The notes under the pieces are model-generated. The model did no database searches, was not told where the DNA came from, and was given only the letters and a program-made list of their open reading frames with translations. This document shows, piece by piece, positions 1 to 12,918 of a DNA stretch of 64,000 nucleotides (positions are counted from its first letter, which is position 1; the number at the start of each line of letters is the position of its first letter). Source of the stretch: Eubacteriales bacterium (GTDB lineage: Bacteria > Bacillota > Clostridia > Peptostreptococcales > Anaerovoracaceae). The stretch lies in NCBI GenBank assembly GCA_029009055.1, contig JAQXJR010000025.1, forward strand, positions 1 through 64,000. Direction: 5' to 3'. Position numbers and translations under genes: made by a program.

Positions 1-282
1 GATCATGTTCTTAACGTAGTCAGCGTGTCCCGGGCAGTCTACATGAGCGTAGTGTCTGTTCGGTGTCTCATACTCTACGTGTGCGGAAGAAATAGTTATT
101 CCTCTAGCCTTCTCTTCCGGCGCCTTATCGATCTGATCGAATGCTACGTCCTCGCCGAGTCCATATCTCTCGTGCAGAACGTATGTGATAGCTGCGGTAA
201 GTGTTGTCTTACCGTGGTCTACGTGGCCGATAGTACCGATATTGATATGCGGCTTAGTTCTGTCAAAATGCTCTTTTGCCAT
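1..282 (-). CDS. tuf: Elongation factor Tu, N-terminal part (cut by window edge)
   Basis: EF-Tu is the cytoplasmic GTPase that carries aminoacyl-tRNA to the ribosome. Only the first 94 codons are present; the gene runs off the left edge. Visible are the P-loop GHVDHGKTT (residues 19-27), the switch I segment RGITIS and the G3 motif DCPGHADY, all typical. The ATG at 282 has a GGAGG ribosome binding site about 8 nt upstream. It follows fusA by 58 nt on the same strand and is the last visible gene of the rpsL-rpsG-fusA-tuf operon. Identification is certain; completeness cannot be judged. Confidence 0.97.
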   Translation of the reverse strand, partial: MAKEHFDRTKPHINIGTIGHVDHGKTTLTAAITYVLHERYGLGEDVAFDQIDKAPEEKARGITISSAHVEYETPNRHYAHVDCPGHADYVKNMI

Positions 283-340
283 GATATTTTCCTCCTTCAA
301 CTTAAAGCTGAATAATCATTATTATGGCTGCTATATTTAA

Positions 341-2410
341 TTACTTATTTACGACTTTCTCTACCAGATTATCCGGCAGCTTCTCGAAGTGGTCGAACTG
401 CATTACATAGATACCACGTCCCTGAGTCTTAGATCTCAGGTCTGTCGCGTAACCGAACATCTCGGAAAGCGGAACCATGGCTCTGATGTTTACAGCTCCC
501 TTATCCATCTCTGATCCTTCGATACGGCCACGTCTTCCGGAGATATCTCCGATAACGTCTCCCATGTATTCGTCAGGAACAGTGATCTCTACCTTAAAGA
601 TAGGCTCGAGAAGAACTGGATCAGCCTTCTGAGCGGCTTCTCTGAATGCCATAGAAGCTGCTACCTTAAATGCCATTTCTGATGAGTCGACTTCATGATA
701 AGATCCATCGTAGAGCTCTACGCCGCAGTCTACTACCTGGTAGCCGGCGATAGGTCCATTCTGCATAGCTTCCTGGATACCTGCCTCGATAGCTCCGAAG
801 TATTCCTTAGGAATAGCGCCGCCGACGATAGAGTTCGTGAACTCATATCCTTCGCCCGGCTCTCTCGGTGTGACCCTAATCTTAACATGTCCGTACTGAC
901 CGTGACCACCTGACTGCTTAGCGTACTTATGGTCTACGTCTACGGCCTTAGTGATGGTCTCCTTATAGGATACCTGAGGCTTACCTACGTTAGCCTCTAC
1001 CTTAAACTCACGGAGAAGTCTGTCTACGATGATCTCCAGGTGAAGCTCACCCATGCCGGCGATGATCGTCTGACCTGTATCTTCGTTAGTGTAAGTTCTG
1101 AATGTAGGGTCCTCTTCAGCCAGCTTAGCGAGGGCGATGCCCATCTTCTCCTGGCCTGCCTTAGTTCTAGGCTCGATGGCGATCTCGATTACAGGATCCG
1201 GGAACTCCATGGACTCGAGGATGATAGGGTGCTTCTCATCGCAGAGTGTGTCACCTGTCGTAGTGTTCTTAAGACCTACGGCAGCGGCGATATCTCCGGA
1301 ATATACCTTATCGATCTCCTGTCTCTTATTAGCGTGCATGAGAAGGATCCTTCCGAATCTCTCTCTGTCCTGCTTAACGGAGTTATATACGTATGAACCT
1401 GAATCGAGAGTTCCTGAGTAGACTCTGAAGAAAGCGAGCTTTCCTACGAACGGGTCTGTCATGATCTTAAATGCCAGAGCTGCGAACGGCTCCTTATCAG
1501 AAGACGGTCTATCCTCTTCCTCACCTGTGTCAGGGTTAACGCCCTTAATAGGTGGGATATCTACTGGAGATGGCATGTAGTCGATGATGCCGTCGAGCAG
1601 CATCTGTACACCCTTATTCTTATACGCGGATCCGCACATAACAGGAACCATCTCGTTAGCAATAGTCTGCTTTCTGATAGTGCTCTTAATCTCTTCTTCT
1701 GTGAGCTCTTCTCCGTCCAGGAACTTCATCATAAGATCCTCGTCGCATTCAGCGACAGACTCGAGCATCTTCTCTCTCCATTCCTGAGCCTGTTCGAGCA
1801 TATCCTCAGGGATACCCTCTTCATCGATCGTAGTTCCGAGCTCATCCTCGTAGATCTCGGCCTTCATTCTAATGAGGTCGATGATTCCTACGAAGCTGTC
1901 CTCAGCGCCGATAGGAAGCTGTACAGCTACAGGGTTAGCCTGCAGTCTGTCTCTGATCTGATCGATGACCTTATAGAAGTCAGCTCCCATAACGTCCATC
2001 TTATTGACGAATACCATTCTAGGTACGCCGTACTTCTCTGCCTGTCTCCATACAGTCTCTGACTGAGGCTCTACACCGCCCTTAGCGGCCAGTACCGTAA
2101 CGGCACCGTCCAGAACTCTCAGTGATCTCTCTACCTCAACCGTGAAGTCTACGTGTCCCGGCGTATCAATGATATTGATCCTGTGGCCCTTCCAATGAGC
2201 GGTCGTAGCAGCAGAAGTAATAGTGATTCCACGTTCCTTCTCTTCTTCCATCCAGTCCATCTGAGAAGCTCCATCGTGAGTCTCTCCGATCTTATGGGTC
2301 TTACCTGTATAGAAAAGGATACGTTCGGTGGTAGTGGTCTTGCCCGCGTCTATGTGGGCCATGATACCGATATTCCTAGTTTTCTCAAGCGGGAATTCTC
2401 TTCCAGCCAT
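341..2410 (-). CDS. fusA: Elongation factor G
   Basis: This 689-residue translocation GTPase drives tRNA and mRNA movement on the ribosome and also acts in recycling. The length matches bacterial EF-G. The P-loop AHIDAGKTT lies at residues 18-26, followed by RGITI and DTPGHVDF of the G domain; the later EF-G domains are full length. The ATG at 2410 has an AGGAGGA box 4 nt upstream. It lies between rpsG (30 nt upstream) and tuf (58 nt downstream), the standard str order. The gene almost lacks CAA and TTG, see findings. Confidence 0.98.
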   Translation of the reverse strand: MAGREFPLEKTRNIGIMAHIDAGKTTTTERILFYTGKTHKIGETHDGASQMDWMEEEKERGITITSAATTAHWKGHRINIIDTPGHVDFTVEVERSLRVLDGAVTVLAAKGGVEPQSETVWRQAEKYGVPRMVFVNKMDVMGADFYKVIDQIRDRLQANPVAVQLPIGAEDSFVGIIDLIRMKAEIYEDELGTTIDEEGIPEDMLEQAQEWREKMLESVAECDEDLMMKFLDGEELTEEEIKSTIRKQTIANEMVPVMCGSAYKNKGVQMLLDGIIDYMPSPVDIPPIKGVNPDTGEEEDRPSSDKEPFAALAFKIMTDPFVGKLAFFRVYSGTLDSGSYVYNSVKQDRERFGRILLMHANKRQEIDKVYSGDIAAAVGLKNTTTGDTLCDEKHPIILESMEFPDPVIEIAIEPRTKAGQEKMGIALAKLAEEDPTFRTYTNEDTGQTIIAGMGELHLEIIVDRLLREFKVEANVGKPQVSYKETITKAVDVDHKYAKQSGGHGQYGHVKIRVTPREPGEGYEFTNSIVGGAIPKEYFGAIEAGIQEAMQNGPIAGYQVVDCGVELYDGSYHEVDSSEMAFKVAASMAFREAAQKADPVLLEPIFKVEITVPDEYMGDVIGDISGRRGRIEGSEMDKGAVNIRAMVPLSEMFGYATDLRSKTQGRGIYVMQFDHFEKLPDNLVEKVVNK

Positions 2411-2443
2411 GTTTCCTCCTTCTCTGCCTTAACTCGAGGTCGA

Positions 2444-2983
<540 letters not shown>

Positions 2984-3124
2984 TTACTCTGGAAAACTGC
3001 TGCTTCCAGCATGTCCGGGGGTACTCAGTATCACCTGGCTCATACGAGCTTTACGATACTGTGATGCCTCATATTTCGATATGACTACCTACTATATAAG
3101 CACCTGTCCCGATGTTTTCACTTC

Positions 3125-3541
3125 TTACTTCTTCTTAGGTCTCTTAACGCCGTATTTAGAACGAGCCTGACCTCTGTCAGCAACACCTGCTGTATCGAGA
3201 GTACCTCTGATGATGTGGTATCTTACACCAGGGATATCCTTAACTCTGCCGCCTCTGATGAGTACGACGCTGTGCTCCTGAAGGTTGTGTCCCTCTCCAG
3301 GGATGTAAGCTGTTACTTCGATTCCGTTAGTCAGACGAACTCTGGCTACCTTTCTCAGTGCTGAGTTAGGCTTCTTAGGAGTAACAGTCTTAACAGATGT
3401 GCACACACCACGCTTCTGCGGTGAGAATGTGTTAACCTGCTCTCTCTTAAGAGAGTTAAGACCCTTTCCGAGTGCTGGAGCGTTAGACTTCTTAACAGCG
3501 CTCTTACGTCCTTCACGTACCAACTGGTTAATTGTAGGCAT
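3125..3541 (-). CDS. rpsL: Ribosomal protein S12
   Basis: S12 sits at the decoding centre of the 30S subunit. The 138-residue product has the usual motifs [11 protein letters not shown] and [14 protein letters not shown]. The lysines at the two classical streptomycin-resistance positions are intact, so the sequence gives no sign of that resistance. It is the first gene of the str operon; a promoter is visible at 3657-3685. About 210 nt separate it from rpsG, a longer gap than usual, with no further gene in it. The start ATG at 3541 is preceded by AAGAAAGGAG. Confidence 0.98.
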   Translation of the reverse strand: MPTINQLVREGRKSAVKKSNAPALGKGLNSLKREQVNTFSPQKRGVCTSVKTVTPKKPNSALRKVARVRLTNGIEVTAYIPGEGHNLQEHSVVLIRGGRVKDIPGVRYHIIRGTLDTAGVADRGQARSKYGVKRPKKK

Positions 3542-3656
3542 TCATAGTCTCCTTTCTTAATTATTCATCTCGCGAATCCCGCCGGCGGCAAGCCTGAGCG
3601 TCGTGTCCGGCGCCTTACGAGGCTACACTTCGGCTAAAATGTCGCAAGTGAAATTA

Positions 3657-3685
3657 AGTTTATCACAGGAGTGGCTTGTTTGCAA
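3657..3685 (-). promoter_or_regulatory. Promoter of the str operon
   Basis: On the minus strand TTGCAA (3680-3685) and TAAACT (3657-3662) are spaced by exactly 17 nt and point to rpsL. The site lies between the rpoC terminator and rpsL, so the str genes can be transcribed apart from rpoBC. Confidence 0.6.
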
Positions 3686-3700
3686 GCGTTTTTGCAATTT

Positions 3701-3730
3701 AAAAGGACAGCCGCGCTTGGCAGCTGCCCT
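3701..3730 (-). terminator. Rho-independent terminator of rpoBC
   Basis: On the minus strand GGGCAGC and GCTGTCC form a 7-bp stem (one G-U pair) followed by TTTT. It lies 30 nt after the rpoC stop. Confidence 0.75.
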
Positions 3731-3759
3731 ATATGCGTTTTACTTTGCAAAGTAATATC

Positions 3760-6700
3760 TTAGATGGTCTCCTCCGCGGATCCCTCGGCTTCAGCTTCTG
3801 TGCTCTCGACTTCCTTCTGTATGTTGAGCGGCTCTTCCGCTACAGGCTCAGCCACTTCCGGCTCAGCCTCGCCGCGCTGAATCTCCACGTTCTCCTTACC
3901 GTAGGACTCCATCATCTCTTCATTAGCGCCGTAATCGACCTTAATGCTTCTGTAGCGCTTCATGCCGGTTCCGGCCGGGATGAGCTTACCGATGATGACG
4001 TTCTCCTTCAGACCCTGGAGTCTATCTGTCTTACCCTTAATAGCCGCGTCTGTCAGGACTCTCGTGGTCTCCTGGAATGACGCCGCTGACAGGAATGAAT
4101 CCGTAGCTAGGGACGCCTTCGTGATACCGAGGAGCTGGCGCTTGCATGTCGCAGGCTGTCCGCCCTTAGCTTCAGCAGCCGCGTCCGCGTCCTCTATGTC
4201 AGGTCTGCTGTACTGTCCGCCCGGCAGAAGGTCTGTGTCTCCCGGATCTTCTACTATGTACTTAGACAGCATCTGGCTTACGATAATCTCGAAGTGCTTA
4301 TCGTTGATATCTACACCCTGGCCGGCGTATACGCTCTGTACTTCCTGGAGCAGGTAATCGTATACTCCGCGTACGCCCTTCAGTCTGAAGATATCGTGTG
4401 GGTTCAGAGGTCCTTCATTGATGTTATCTCCGGCGTGAATCTCGTCTCCGACGTTTACGCTGATCTTAGCTGCATAAGGAACGACATATGTCTTCTCTTC
4501 CTTAACGCCGTCTTCGTCTGTGCTCTCTACGATAACTTCTGTCTTAGAGTCCGGTCTGGACTTCATGGCCTTAACGATTCCGTCCTTCTCGCAGATCTCA
4601 GCCAGTCCCTTAGGCCTTCTGGCTTCGAACAGCTCCTCGACTCTCGGAAGACCCTGAGTGATGTCTCCGGAAGCGACACCGCCGGAGTGGAATGTTCTCA
4701 TGGTCAGCTGAGTTCCCGGTTCTCCGATGGACTGAGCCGCTATGATACCTACAGCTTCTCCGATGTTTACTTCTTCACCTGTAGCCAGGTTCCTTCCGTA
4801 GCACTTAACGCAGACACCCGTTCTGCACTTACATGTCATCAGAGATCTGATCTTAACATGTGTGATACCGATGTTCTCGATATATTTAGCCTGAGCGTCT
4901 GTGATCTCATCGTTCTTCTTAACGATGACACCGCCGTTAGTCGGATCTATTACATCCTCAGCGGCTGTTCTTCCAGCTATTCTCTTCTCCAGAGGCTCTA
5001 TGATCTCGCTTCCGTTCATCATAGCCGTGATGACTACGCCCTGATCTGTTCCACAGTCCAGTTCCCTTACGATAACGTTATGGGAAACGTCTACGAGACG
5101 TCTGGTCAGGTATCCTGAGTTGGATGTTCTCAGAGCTGTATCCGCCAGTCCCTTACGGGCACCGTTGGATGAAATGAAGTAGTCCAGGATAGACATACCG
5201 TCACGGAAGTTGGACTTAATAGGGATCTCTACGGTCTTACCTGTAGCTGTACCCATCAGTCCACGCATACCGCCGATCTGGCCGATCTGGCTCTTACTAC
5301 CTCTGGCTCCTGATGTAGCCATGATGAACATGTTGTTATCAGGCTCCAGGGAATCCATGAGGGCTGTGGAGATCCTCTCCGTAGCTCCTGTAGTATCGTC
5401 GTTCCAAACACGCTCGATACCCTCGTGGCGCTCATCGTCTGTCAGGTAGCCGGCTTCGTACATCTCTTCGTACTGATCTACCTTCTTCTGAGCCTCATCT
5501 ATGATCTCCCACTTCTCCTTAGGCACCTTCATATCGTCTACGCCGATGGTGACAGCGGAGAGTGTGGAATATTTATATCCGGCGGACTTAATGTAGTCCA
5601 GAAGTTCTACGGTCCTGGTGTTAGCGTGCGCTCTGAAGCAGGCGTCTATTATCTTACCGAGCTCCTTCTTACCGCAGATAAAGTTTACTTCAGGTCCGAA
5701 TGGATCCTTAGTACGGTCTACAAAGCCCAGGTCCTGAGGGATGCCCAGGTTATAGATGAATCTTCCTACTGTGGATTCTACCAGCTGGCCGCGTGGGTCA
5801 TCTTCAGAAGTGAACTTAACCTTAACCTTTGCGTGAGTATCTACGACATGGTCGTGGTAAGCCATGATCATCTCATTAATATCAGCAAAGACTTTACCGT
5901 CTCCCTTCTCCGGGATCCTCTCGAAGCCTTCAGCTCTGTTCTTCTCGAGAACTGCCTTATCGGCGAACTCGTCAGGACGGTACTGCTTCTTAGCCACATT
6001 CGGGTTATAGCAGGAACCCGGATATGTCATATAGTAAGCTCCCAGAATCATATCCTGTGTAGGAGTCGTGATAGGAGATCCGTCCTTAGGAGCCAGGATG
6101 TTATTCGGTGACAGCATGAGGAATCTAGCCTCAGCCTGTGCCTCTACGGAAAGAGGTACGTGAACGGCCATCTGGTCTCCGTCGAAGTCGGCGTTAAAGG
6201 CTGTACATACCAATGGGTGCAGCTTGATAGCGTTACCCTCTACGAGTACAGGCTCGAATGCCTGGATGGACAGTCTGTGCAGGGTCGGGGCACGGTTAAG
6301 CATAACAGGATGCTCTTTAATAACGTCCTCGAGAACGTCCCATACCTGCGGCTCCGCCCTTTCAACCATATGCTTCGCTGATTTAATGTTCTGAGCGTAG
6401 CCTCTGGATGTCAGCTCCTTCATGATGAAAGGCTTGAACAGTTCGAGTGCCATGGTCTTAGGAAGACCGCACTGATAGAACTTAAGTTCAGGTCCTACTA
6501 CGATTACGGAACGTCCGGAGTAGTCTACACGCTTACCGAGCAGGTTCTGACGGAATCTTCCCTGCTTACCCTTCAGCATGTCTGACAGGGACTTCAGAGC
6601 TCTTCCGCCCGGGCCGGTAACTGTTCTTCCTCTTCTACCGTTATCGATGAGGGAGTCTACAGCTTCCTGGAGCATTCTCTTCTCGTTCCTTACGATGATG

Positions 6701-7575
6701 TCAGGAGCGCCCAGCTCGAGGAGCCTCTTAAGTCTGTTATTTCTGTTTATTACTCTTCTATACAGATCGTTCAGGTCTGATGTGGCGAATCTACCGCCGT
6801 CCAGCTGGACCATAGGTCTCAGGTCTGGCGGGATGACAGGAACTACTTCCAGGATCATCCATTCAGGTCTGTTATCTGAGAGTCTCAGGGCCTCAGCGAC
6901 CTCGAGACGTCTGATGAGCTTTATTCTCTTCTGAGAAGAAGCTGTCTTCAGCTGCTCTCTGATGTCAGCAGCCATTTCGTCCAGGTCTACCTCGCAGAGG
7001 AGCTTTCTGATAGCCTCAGCTCCCATGCCTGCCTGGAACTCGTTACCGAACTTATCCTTAAGGTCTCTGTACTCTGTATCAGAGAGGATCTGCTTCTTAG
7101 TGAGTCCTGTCTTAGCAGGATCACCAGGATCAGTTACGATATATGAAGCGAAGTAGAGGACCTGCTCCAGCTGCTTAGGGCTCATGTCGAGCACGAGACC
7201 CATTCTGGACGGGATACCCTTAAAGTACCAGATGTGGGAAACAGGAGCGGCCAGCTTAATGTGGCCCATCCTCTCTCTTCTTACCTTAGACTTAGTAACT
7301 TCTACTCCGCAGCGGTCGCAGACGATACCCTTATATCTGATTCTCTTATACTTACCGCAGTGGCACTCCCAGTCCTTAATAGGCCCGAAGATACGCTCGC
7401 AGTAAAGGCCGTCGCGCTCAGGCTTCAGAGTTCTGTAATTTATCGTCTCAGGCTTAGTTACTTCTCCGTGTGACCATTCGAGGATCTTCTCGGTGGAAGC
7501 AAGCTTTATCTGCAATGAATCGAAATTACTGGACTCAATATACGCGTTCTTATTAGATTTTTCATCTATCGACAC
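3760..7575 (-). CDS. rpoC: RNA polymerase beta' subunit
   Basis: Catalytic subunit of RNA polymerase, 1271 residues. The N-terminal zinc ribbon is visible (CHCGKYKR then CDRC, about residues 70-88). The magnesium-binding NADFDGD motif lies near residue 460. The C-terminal tail is acidic and Glu/Ala/Pro-rich, longer than in Bacillus. The start is a GTG at 7575 with GGAGGT about 6 nt upstream. It follows rpoB by 17 nt and shares its promoter. Confidence 0.98.
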   Translation of the reverse strand: MSIDEKSNKNAYIESSNFDSLQIKLASTEKILEWSHGEVTKPETINYRTLKPERDGLYCERIFGPIKDWECHCGKYKRIRYKGIVCDRCGVEVTKSKVRRERMGHIKLAAPVSHIWYFKGIPSRMGLVLDMSPKQLEQVLYFASYIVTDPGDPAKTGLTKKQILSDTEYRDLKDKFGNEFQAGMGAEAIRKLLCEVDLDEMAADIREQLKTASSQKRIKLIRRLEVAEALRLSDNRPEWMILEVVPVIPPDLRPMVQLDGGRFATSDLNDLYRRVINRNNRLKRLLELGAPDIIVRNEKRMLQEAVDSLIDNGRRGRTVTGPGGRALKSLSDMLKGKQGRFRQNLLGKRVDYSGRSVIVVGPELKFYQCGLPKTMALELFKPFIMKELTSRGYAQNIKSAKHMVERAEPQVWDVLEDVIKEHPVMLNRAPTLHRLSIQAFEPVLVEGNAIKLHPLVCTAFNADFDGDQMAVHVPLSVEAQAEARFLMLSPNNILAPKDGSPITTPTQDMILGAYYMTYPGSCYNPNVAKKQYRPDEFADKAVLEKNRAEGFERIPEKGDGKVFADINEMIMAYHDHVVDTHAKVKVKFTSEDDPRGQLVESTVGRFIYNLGIPQDLGFVDRTKDPFGPEVNFICGKKELGKIIDACFRAHANTRTVELLDYIKSAGYKYSTLSAVTIGVDDMKVPKEKWEIIDEAQKKVDQYEEMYEAGYLTDDERHEGIERVWNDDTTGATERISTALMDSLEPDNNMFIMATSGARGSKSQIGQIGGMRGLMGTATGKTVEIPIKSNFRDGMSILDYFISSNGARKGLADTALRTSNSGYLTRRLVDVSHNVIVRELDCGTDQGVVITAMMNGSEIIEPLEKRIAGRTAAEDVIDPTNGGVIVKKNDEITDAQAKYIENIGITHVKIRSLMTCKCRTGVCVKCYGRNLATGEEVNIGEAVGIIAAQSIGEPGTQLTMRTFHSGGVASGDITQGLPRVEELFEARRPKGLAEICEKDGIVKAMKSRPDSKTEVIVESTDEDGVKEEKTYVVPYAAKISVNVGDEIHAGDNINEGPLNPHDIFRLKGVRGVYDYLLQEVQSVYAGQGVDINDKHFEIIVSQMLSKYIVEDPGDTDLLPGGQYSRPDIEDADAAAEAKGGQPATCKRQLLGITKASLATDSFLSAASFQETTRVLTDAAIKGKTDRLQGLKENVIIGKLIPAGTGMKRYRSIKVDYGANEEMMESYGKENVEIQRGEAEPEVAEPVAEEPLNIQKEVESTEAEAEGSAEETI

Positions 7576-7592
7576 AGGTGTACCTCCATTTC

Positions 7593-10500
7593 CTACAGAT
7601 CTTCTTCGTCATCTACCGGACCAGCGGCTGAATCATCGAGACTCCCCGCGTTCACAGAATCAGGTGTCTCCTCTGTGAATCCGTTCTTAAGCCAGTCTCT
7701 GTCGTTATCTCTCTCGTCATAGCGGACGTCTCTGGCACCGAGTCTCATGATGCTGTCTATCTCTCTCGGCTCCTCATAGTCAGCCATCTCCTTCAGCTCT
7801 ATCTCATCGCCGCTCTCATCGAGGACTCTGATGTCGAGCGCCAGGCTCTGGAGTTCCTTAACCAGTACCTTAAATGACTCAGGGATTCCCGGCTCAGGAA
7901 TGTTCTTACCATTAATGATGGCTTCGTATGTGTTAACTCTTCCGACGATATCATCGGACTTAACTGTAAGGATCTCCTGCAAAGTGTAAGCGGCGCCGTA
8001 TGCTTCCAGCGCCCAAACTTCCATCTCTCCGAAACGCTGGCCTCCGAACTGGGCTTTACCACCCAGAGGCTGCTGTGTTACGAGGGAGTACGGGCCTGTA
8101 GATCTGGCGTGGATCTTATCGTCTACGAGGTGGTGGAGCTTAAGCATGTACATGTAGCCGACGGTAACAGGTCTCTCGAAGTATTCTCCTGTTCTTCCGT
8201 CACGCACTCTCAGCTTAGTGACTTCCTTCTTAACCATCTCGCCGGTCTCAGGATCCTTCTCTTCCGTATAGTATCCGGCATCTATCAGGAGCTTGCTGAT
8301 ATCATCCCAGGAAGCGCCGTCGAATACAGGGGTAGCTACGTACCAGCCCTTCTTAGCGGCAGCCAGTCCCAGGTGGACTTCCAGTACCTGTCCTACGTTC
8401 ATTCGGGAAGGTACGCCCAGAGGGTTCAGCATTACCTGAAGTGTAGTTCCGTCGTCCAGGAACGGCATATCCTCTTCAGGAAGGATCCTGGAGATTACGC
8501 CCTTATTTCCGTGACGTCCTGACATCTTATCTCCTACCTGGATCTTCATCTTAGTAGCCAGGTAGACTCTTACTCTCTCATTTACTCCTGGTGGGAGCTC
8601 GTCGCCCCTCTCTCTGGAGAAGCGCTGTACGTCTACGACGATACCGTGCTCGCCGTGAGGGAGTCTCAGAGAGTTATCCTTAACGTCCCTTGCTTTCTCA
8701 TTAAATATAGCGCGGAGCAGTCTCTCCTCGCCGGACAGGTCGTTTTCTCCCTTAGGAGATACCTTACCTACGAGGATATCCGTGGAGTTTACTTCAGCTC
8801 CGATCCTGATAACGCCTGTCTCGTCCAGATTCCTCAGGTCTTCTTCCCTTACGCCCGGTATATCAGTCGTTATCTCTTCAGGTCCGAGCTTAGTATCTCT
8901 GGAATCCAGCTCGAACTGCTCTATATGGATGGATGTGAGCACATCGTCTATTACGAGTCTCTCGTTCAGAACGACAGCGTCCTCGTAGTTATAACCCTGC
9001 CATGTCATGAAGCCGATGAGCAGGTTCTTACCGAGGGCTATCTCTCCCAGGTTCGTGGAAGGACCGTCAGCGATGATCTCGCCTTCCTCTATATGCTCGC
9101 CCTTCATGACTATAGGTCTCTGGTTTATGCAAGTGCCCTGGTTGGAGCCCTTGAATTTCAGCAGAGTATACTTATCGAGCTCGTTATTATCGTCTCTTCT
9201 GATACGGATGCCTACGGCGTCTACGAACTCTACAGTACCGGAATGCTTCGCGATGATGACAGCTCCGGAATCCCTGGCTGCCTTATACTCTATTCCTGTA
9301 CCTACGTAAGCGGCTTCTGTCACGAGAAGAGGCACAGCCTGACGCTGCATGTTGGAACCCATGAGGGCACGGTGAGCGTCATCGTGCTCCAGGAATGGGA
9401 TCATGGCGGAAGCTACTGATACTACCTGCTTAGGAGATACGTCCATCAGCTCTACTTCCTCGCGAGGATACAGGTCGATCTTACCTCCGATACCTCTTCC
9501 GGCTACCTTCTCGTTAATGAAGTGGCCTTCAGCGTCCAGAGGTTCGTTAGCCTGAGCTATGATCTTACGCTCTTCCTCGTCAGCTGAGAAGTACTTAACA
9601 TCTCTCGTTACGACTCCGTTCTCCTTATCCACGATCCTGTACGGTGTCTCTATGAATCCGTACTTATTTACCATACCGTAGATAGTGATGGAACCGATAA
9701 GACCGATGTTAGGTCCTTCCGGTGTCTCTATAGGGCACATTCTTCCGTAGTGGGAGTGGTGAATGTCTCGAACTTCGAATCCGGCTCTCTCTCTGGACAG
9801 TCCTCCAGGTCCGAGGGCAGAAAGTCTTCTCTTATGTGTCAGCTCAGCCAGAGGGTTATTCTGGTCCATGAACTGTGACAGCTGGGAGCTTCCGAAGAAC
9901 TCCTTAATAGCTGACGTTACAGGCCTGATGTTTATGAGCGCCTGAGGTGTAGCGGCATCCATCTCCTGGATAGTCATTCTCTCTCTTACGGCTCTCTCCA
10001 TCCTGGCGAGACCGATCCTGAACTGGTTCTGGAGCAGTTCTCCTACAGTTCTGAGTCTTCTGTTACCCAGGTGGTCTATATCATCCGTCGTTCCGATGCC
10101 GTGATTCAGGTTCAGCAGGTAGCTGACTGTAGCCACGATATCAGGAACTGTGATGTTCTTAGGTGAGAGCTCATTTCTGCGCTCGTAGATCCTGTGCTTC
10201 AGCTCATCGCCTTCCAGACCCTCGTCCAGGATTTCCTTAACAACAGGATAGTAAACCTTCTCAGACAGTCTGAATTCATCCAGGTCCAGACCCATATCGC
10301 CGAAGTAGGCGTTAAAATCTACGAACTGGTTACCGATGACCTTAGTCACACCGCTGTCCTCGTTCAGGTAAGCCATAACGCTGAGCACACCGGCGTCCTC
10401 TATGGTCTTAGCCAGGTCAGCGTCTATGAACTGGCCGTTCTCAGCCAGGATCTCGCCTGTGTTAGGATCTATTACATCCTCAGCGGCGTAAACGTTCTCC

Positions 10501-11351
10501 AGTCTGTTAGACAGACCGAGCTTCTTATTATACTTATATCTTCCGACGTGGGTGATGTCGTATCTCTTAGGATCGTACAGGAGGCCATTCAGCAAAGTCC
10601 TGGCGCTGTCTGCCGTCGCCGGCTCGCCCGGTCTCAGCTTCTTATAGATCTCCTTAAGGGCGGAGTCCTGATCCTTAGTCGTATCCTTCTCCAGTGTGTT
10701 CAGCAGTCTCTCGTCGTTACCGAACATATCGACGATCTCTTCGTTGCTGGAGATACCGATAGCGCGGAGGAGAACAGTAAGAGGCTGCTTCCTCGTTCTG
10801 TCCACACGAACAGAGAGCACGCCGTTAGAATCTGTCTCGTACTCTATCCAAGCTCCTCTGTTAGGGATGACCTGAGCGGAATAGAGCTTCTGGTTAGACT
10901 TATCCGTCTCAACAGAATAATAAGGTCCAGGTGAACGAACGAGCTGTGTTACTATAACTCTCTCAGAACCGTTATATACGAAAGTTCCCTGTTCGGTCAT
11001 GAGAGGGAAATCTCCCATGAAGACCTTCTGTTCCTTAATCTCGCCGGTCTCGTTATTTACCAGCCTTACCATAACGTGGAGAGCCTTAGAATAGGTCACG
11101 TCCCTTCTCTTACACTCTTCCTGGTCATAATTAGGCTCATCATTGAATTCATAGTTTCCGAATTCGATACTGAGGTTACCCGCGTAGTCGCGGATAGGGG
11201 AGATATCTTCCAATACCTCCTTAAGCCCTTTCTCTATAAACCACTTATAAGAGTCAGTCTGGATGCCAATAAGGTTCGGCATCGGCCATACTTCATCGAT
11301 AGTTCCGAATGATTTACGTTCTCTTCTACCAACTTTGACTGGCTTCGGCAT
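7593..11351 (-). CDS. rpoB: RNA polymerase beta subunit
   Basis: The 1252-residue beta subunit forms the catalytic core with rpoC, 17 nt downstream. The rifampicin-binding cluster (near residues 485-520: [29 protein letters not shown]) has the sensitive wild-type residues. The ATG at 11351 follows an AAGGAG box. No rplJ/rplL genes lie upstream; the neighbour there is icd on the same strand, separated by a terminator and the rpoB promoter. This differs from the common rplKAJL-rpoBC arrangement. Confidence 0.98.
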   Translation of the reverse strand: MPKPVKVGRRERKSFGTIDEVWPMPNLIGIQTDSYKWFIEKGLKEVLEDISPIRDYAGNLSIEFGNYEFNDEPNYDQEECKRRDVTYSKALHVMVRLVNNETGEIKEQKVFMGDFPLMTEQGTFVYNGSERVIVTQLVRSPGPYYSVETDKSNQKLYSAQVIPNRGAWIEYETDSNGVLSVRVDRTRKQPLTVLLRAIGISSNEEIVDMFGNDERLLNTLEKDTTKDQDSALKEIYKKLRPGEPATADSARTLLNGLLYDPKRYDITHVGRYKYNKKLGLSNRLENVYAAEDVIDPNTGEILAENGQFIDADLAKTIEDAGVLSVMAYLNEDSGVTKVIGNQFVDFNAYFGDMGLDLDEFRLSEKVYYPVVKEILDEGLEGDELKHRIYERRNELSPKNITVPDIVATVSYLLNLNHGIGTTDDIDHLGNRRLRTVGELLQNQFRIGLARMERAVRERMTIQEMDAATPQALINIRPVTSAIKEFFGSSQLSQFMDQNNPLAELTHKRRLSALGPGGLSRERAGFEVRDIHHSHYGRMCPIETPEGPNIGLIGSITIYGMVNKYGFIETPYRIVDKENGVVTRDVKYFSADEEERKIIAQANEPLDAEGHFINEKVAGRGIGGKIDLYPREEVELMDVSPKQVVSVASAMIPFLEHDDAHRALMGSNMQRQAVPLLVTEAAYVGTGIEYKAARDSGAVIIAKHSGTVEFVDAVGIRIRRDDNNELDKYTLLKFKGSNQGTCINQRPIVMKGEHIEEGEIIADGPSTNLGEIALGKNLLIGFMTWQGYNYEDAVVLNERLVIDDVLTSIHIEQFELDSRDTKLGPEEITTDIPGVREEDLRNLDETGVIRIGAEVNSTDILVGKVSPKGENDLSGEERLLRAIFNEKARDVKDNSLRLPHGEHGIVVDVQRFSRERGDELPPGVNERVRVYLATKMKIQVGDKMSGRHGNKGVISRILPEEDMPFLDDGTTLQVMLNPLGVPSRMNVGQVLEVHLGLAAAKKGWYVATPVFDGASWDDISKLLIDAGYYTEEKDPETGEMVKKEVTKLRVRDGRTGEYFERPVTVGYMYMLKLHHLVDDKIHARSTGPYSLVTQQPLGGKAQFGGQRFGEMEVWALEAYGAAYTLQEILTVKSDDIVGRVNTYEAIINGKNIPEPGIPESFKVLVKELQSLALDIRVLDESGDEIELKEMADYEEPREIDSIMRLGARDVRYDERDNDRDWLKNGFTEETPDSVNAGSLDDSAAGPVDDEEDL

Positions 11352-11472
11352 TAATCATCACTCCTTAAATTACTAACGCAGAAACGGCGGATAGTCCGCA
11401 AAACCGCATAGTTTCAACGGAAATGCTACTAAATTATAGTTTCTCATCTTAATTCTTCCATAGCGAATAATT

Positions 11473-11501
11473 ATTATACGCTCCCGCAGTCAACTTCGCA
11501 A
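11473..11501 (-). promoter_or_regulatory. Promoter of rpoBC
   Basis: On the minus strand TTGCGA (11496-11501) and TATAAT (11473-11478) have a 17-nt spacer, 121 nt before the rpoB start. A second TATAAT-like box lies nearer the gene but lacks a good -35. Confidence 0.6.
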
Positions 11502-11552
11502 GGATTTTTTGGTGTTTTTAAAATGTTTTTGCCCGCGGCCCCATTATACGCG

Positions 11553-11605
11553 AAAAGGCTGCCCCCATAAGAGGCAGCCTGATACCCGGCGGGCAAAGCC
11601 GCCGG
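11553..11605 (-). terminator. Terminator after icd
   Basis: On the minus strand a hairpin AGGCTGCC/GGCAGCCT (11553-11580) ends in TTTT. A second hairpin, CCGGCGG/CCGCCGG (11586-11605), lies just before it. Together they separate icd from rpoB. Confidence 0.75.
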
Positions 11606-11648
11606 ATCAACTTTGCGGTATGATCTACGGTATGAACTAGAGTATGAG

Positions 11649-12875
11649 CTACTCTCCGAGTGTCTCGAGGACGTAATCCGTGAACTCCTCAGCTGTAGCG
11701 CCGTTCGGGCGTCCCGTTACGACCAGCTTTTTCTCGGTCTCTGTGCACTTCTCCATGGCGGAATCCAGCCTGTCAGCCTCGGCAGTCCTTCCGATGTGGC
11801 GGAGCAGCATCTCAGCGGCCTTGATCATGGAAGAAGGGTTCGCGTAATCGCCGTAGCCGTTCTCTATCATCCTCGGAGCGGATCCGTGGATAGCCTCGAA
11901 CATAGCGTACTGGTCGCCGATGTTAGCTGAGCCGGCTGTTCCGACTCCGCCCTGGATCTGAGCGGCCTCGTCTGTGATGATGTCGCCGTAGAGGTTAGGC
12001 AGAACGAATACCTGATACTCGCTCCTGCGGTCTTCCTTCAGGAGGTTGGCCGTCATGATGTCGATGTACCAGTCCTCAGCCGTGATGTCAGGATAGTCCG
12101 CGGCTACCTCGTGGCAGATCCTGGAGAAATTACCGTCAGTCTGCTTCATTATATTAGCCTTCGTGACGATAGCCACGTTCGTCTTACCGTTAGCCTTAGC
12201 GTACTCGAAAGCGGCTCTGGCTATGCGGCGGGTGCCCGGCTCTGTCGTCACCTTAAAGTTCATGGAAAGCTCGCCCGGAATGTCGATTCCCTTAGAACCA
12301 AGAACGTACTCGCCCTCTGTGTTCTCGCGGTAGAACGTCCAGTCTATGCCCTGATCAGGAACCTTGACCGGTCTTACGTTAGCGTACAGGTCCAGCTCGC
12401 GGCGGAGAGCCACGTTAGCGCTCTCCATGGTGCCGCCCTTAGGAGTCGTAGTAGGCCCCTTCAGCAGGACGTCGCAAGTCTTGATCTCGGCGAGGACATC
12501 ATCAGGCACAGCCTGGTTCTTTGCTAGTCTGTTCTCGATGGTCAGACCCTCTATGTCCTTAACCACGATCTTTCCGGCGGCGATCTCATCCTTCAGCAAG
12601 GCCTTCAGGATCCTCTCAGTCTGAGCGCAGATTATAGTTCCGATGCCGTCGCCCGGGCAGACACCGATGGTAACAGGCGTAAGTGTCGCGAAATCCTTCG
12701 GCGGCCTCTCGTCCGACTTCATCTTATCTACCCTGTCTATCTGCTCCATCAGCAGCTGTCTGAACTGCGCGCAGACATCATTTATCTGATCCATATTGTT
12801 ATATTCCTTTATGCCCATGTTTATCAGCTCCTTTACCGAACCCGGCTTAACTTCTTTATCTTTCTTCCCAAACAT
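11649..12875 (-). CDS. icd: Isocitrate dehydrogenase (NAD type, IDH/IMDH family)
   Basis: Oxidative decarboxylation of isocitrate to 2-oxoglutarate; 408 residues. The core runs from VTIGVCPGDGIG (about residue 67), through the substrate-binding region TMESANVALRRELDLYANVRP, to NLYGDIITDEAAQ and EAIHGSAP. The dinucleotide-site sequence looks closer to NAD-dependent IDH than to NADP IDH or isopropylmalate dehydrogenase; cofactor use is inferred. About 60 extra N-terminal residues precede the core. Start ATG at 12875 has AAAGGA 9 nt upstream. It lies 43 nt after aconitase; both likely serve 2-oxoglutarate/glutamate synthesis. Citrate synthase is not in the window. Confidence 0.88.
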   Translation of the reverse strand: MFGKKDKEVKPGSVKELINMGIKEYNNMDQINDVCAQFRQLLMEQIDRVDKMKSDERPPKDFATLTPVTIGVCPGDGIGTIICAQTERILKALLKDEIAAGKIVVKDIEGLTIENRLAKNQAVPDDVLAEIKTCDVLLKGPTTTPKGGTMESANVALRRELDLYANVRPVKVPDQGIDWTFYRENTEGEYVLGSKGIDIPGELSMNFKVTTEPGTRRIARAAFEYAKANGKTNVAIVTKANIMKQTDGNFSRICHEVAADYPDITAEDWYIDIMTANLLKEDRRSEYQVFVLPNLYGDIITDEAAQIQGGVGTAGSANIGDQYAMFEAIHGSAPRMIENGYGDYANPSSMIKAAEMLLRHIGRTAEADRLDSAMEKCTETEKKLVVTGRPNGATAEEFTDYVLETLGE

Positions 12876-12918
12876 ACCGATTCGTCCTTTACTTACCGAG
12901 CAAAGCCTTACATTAGTA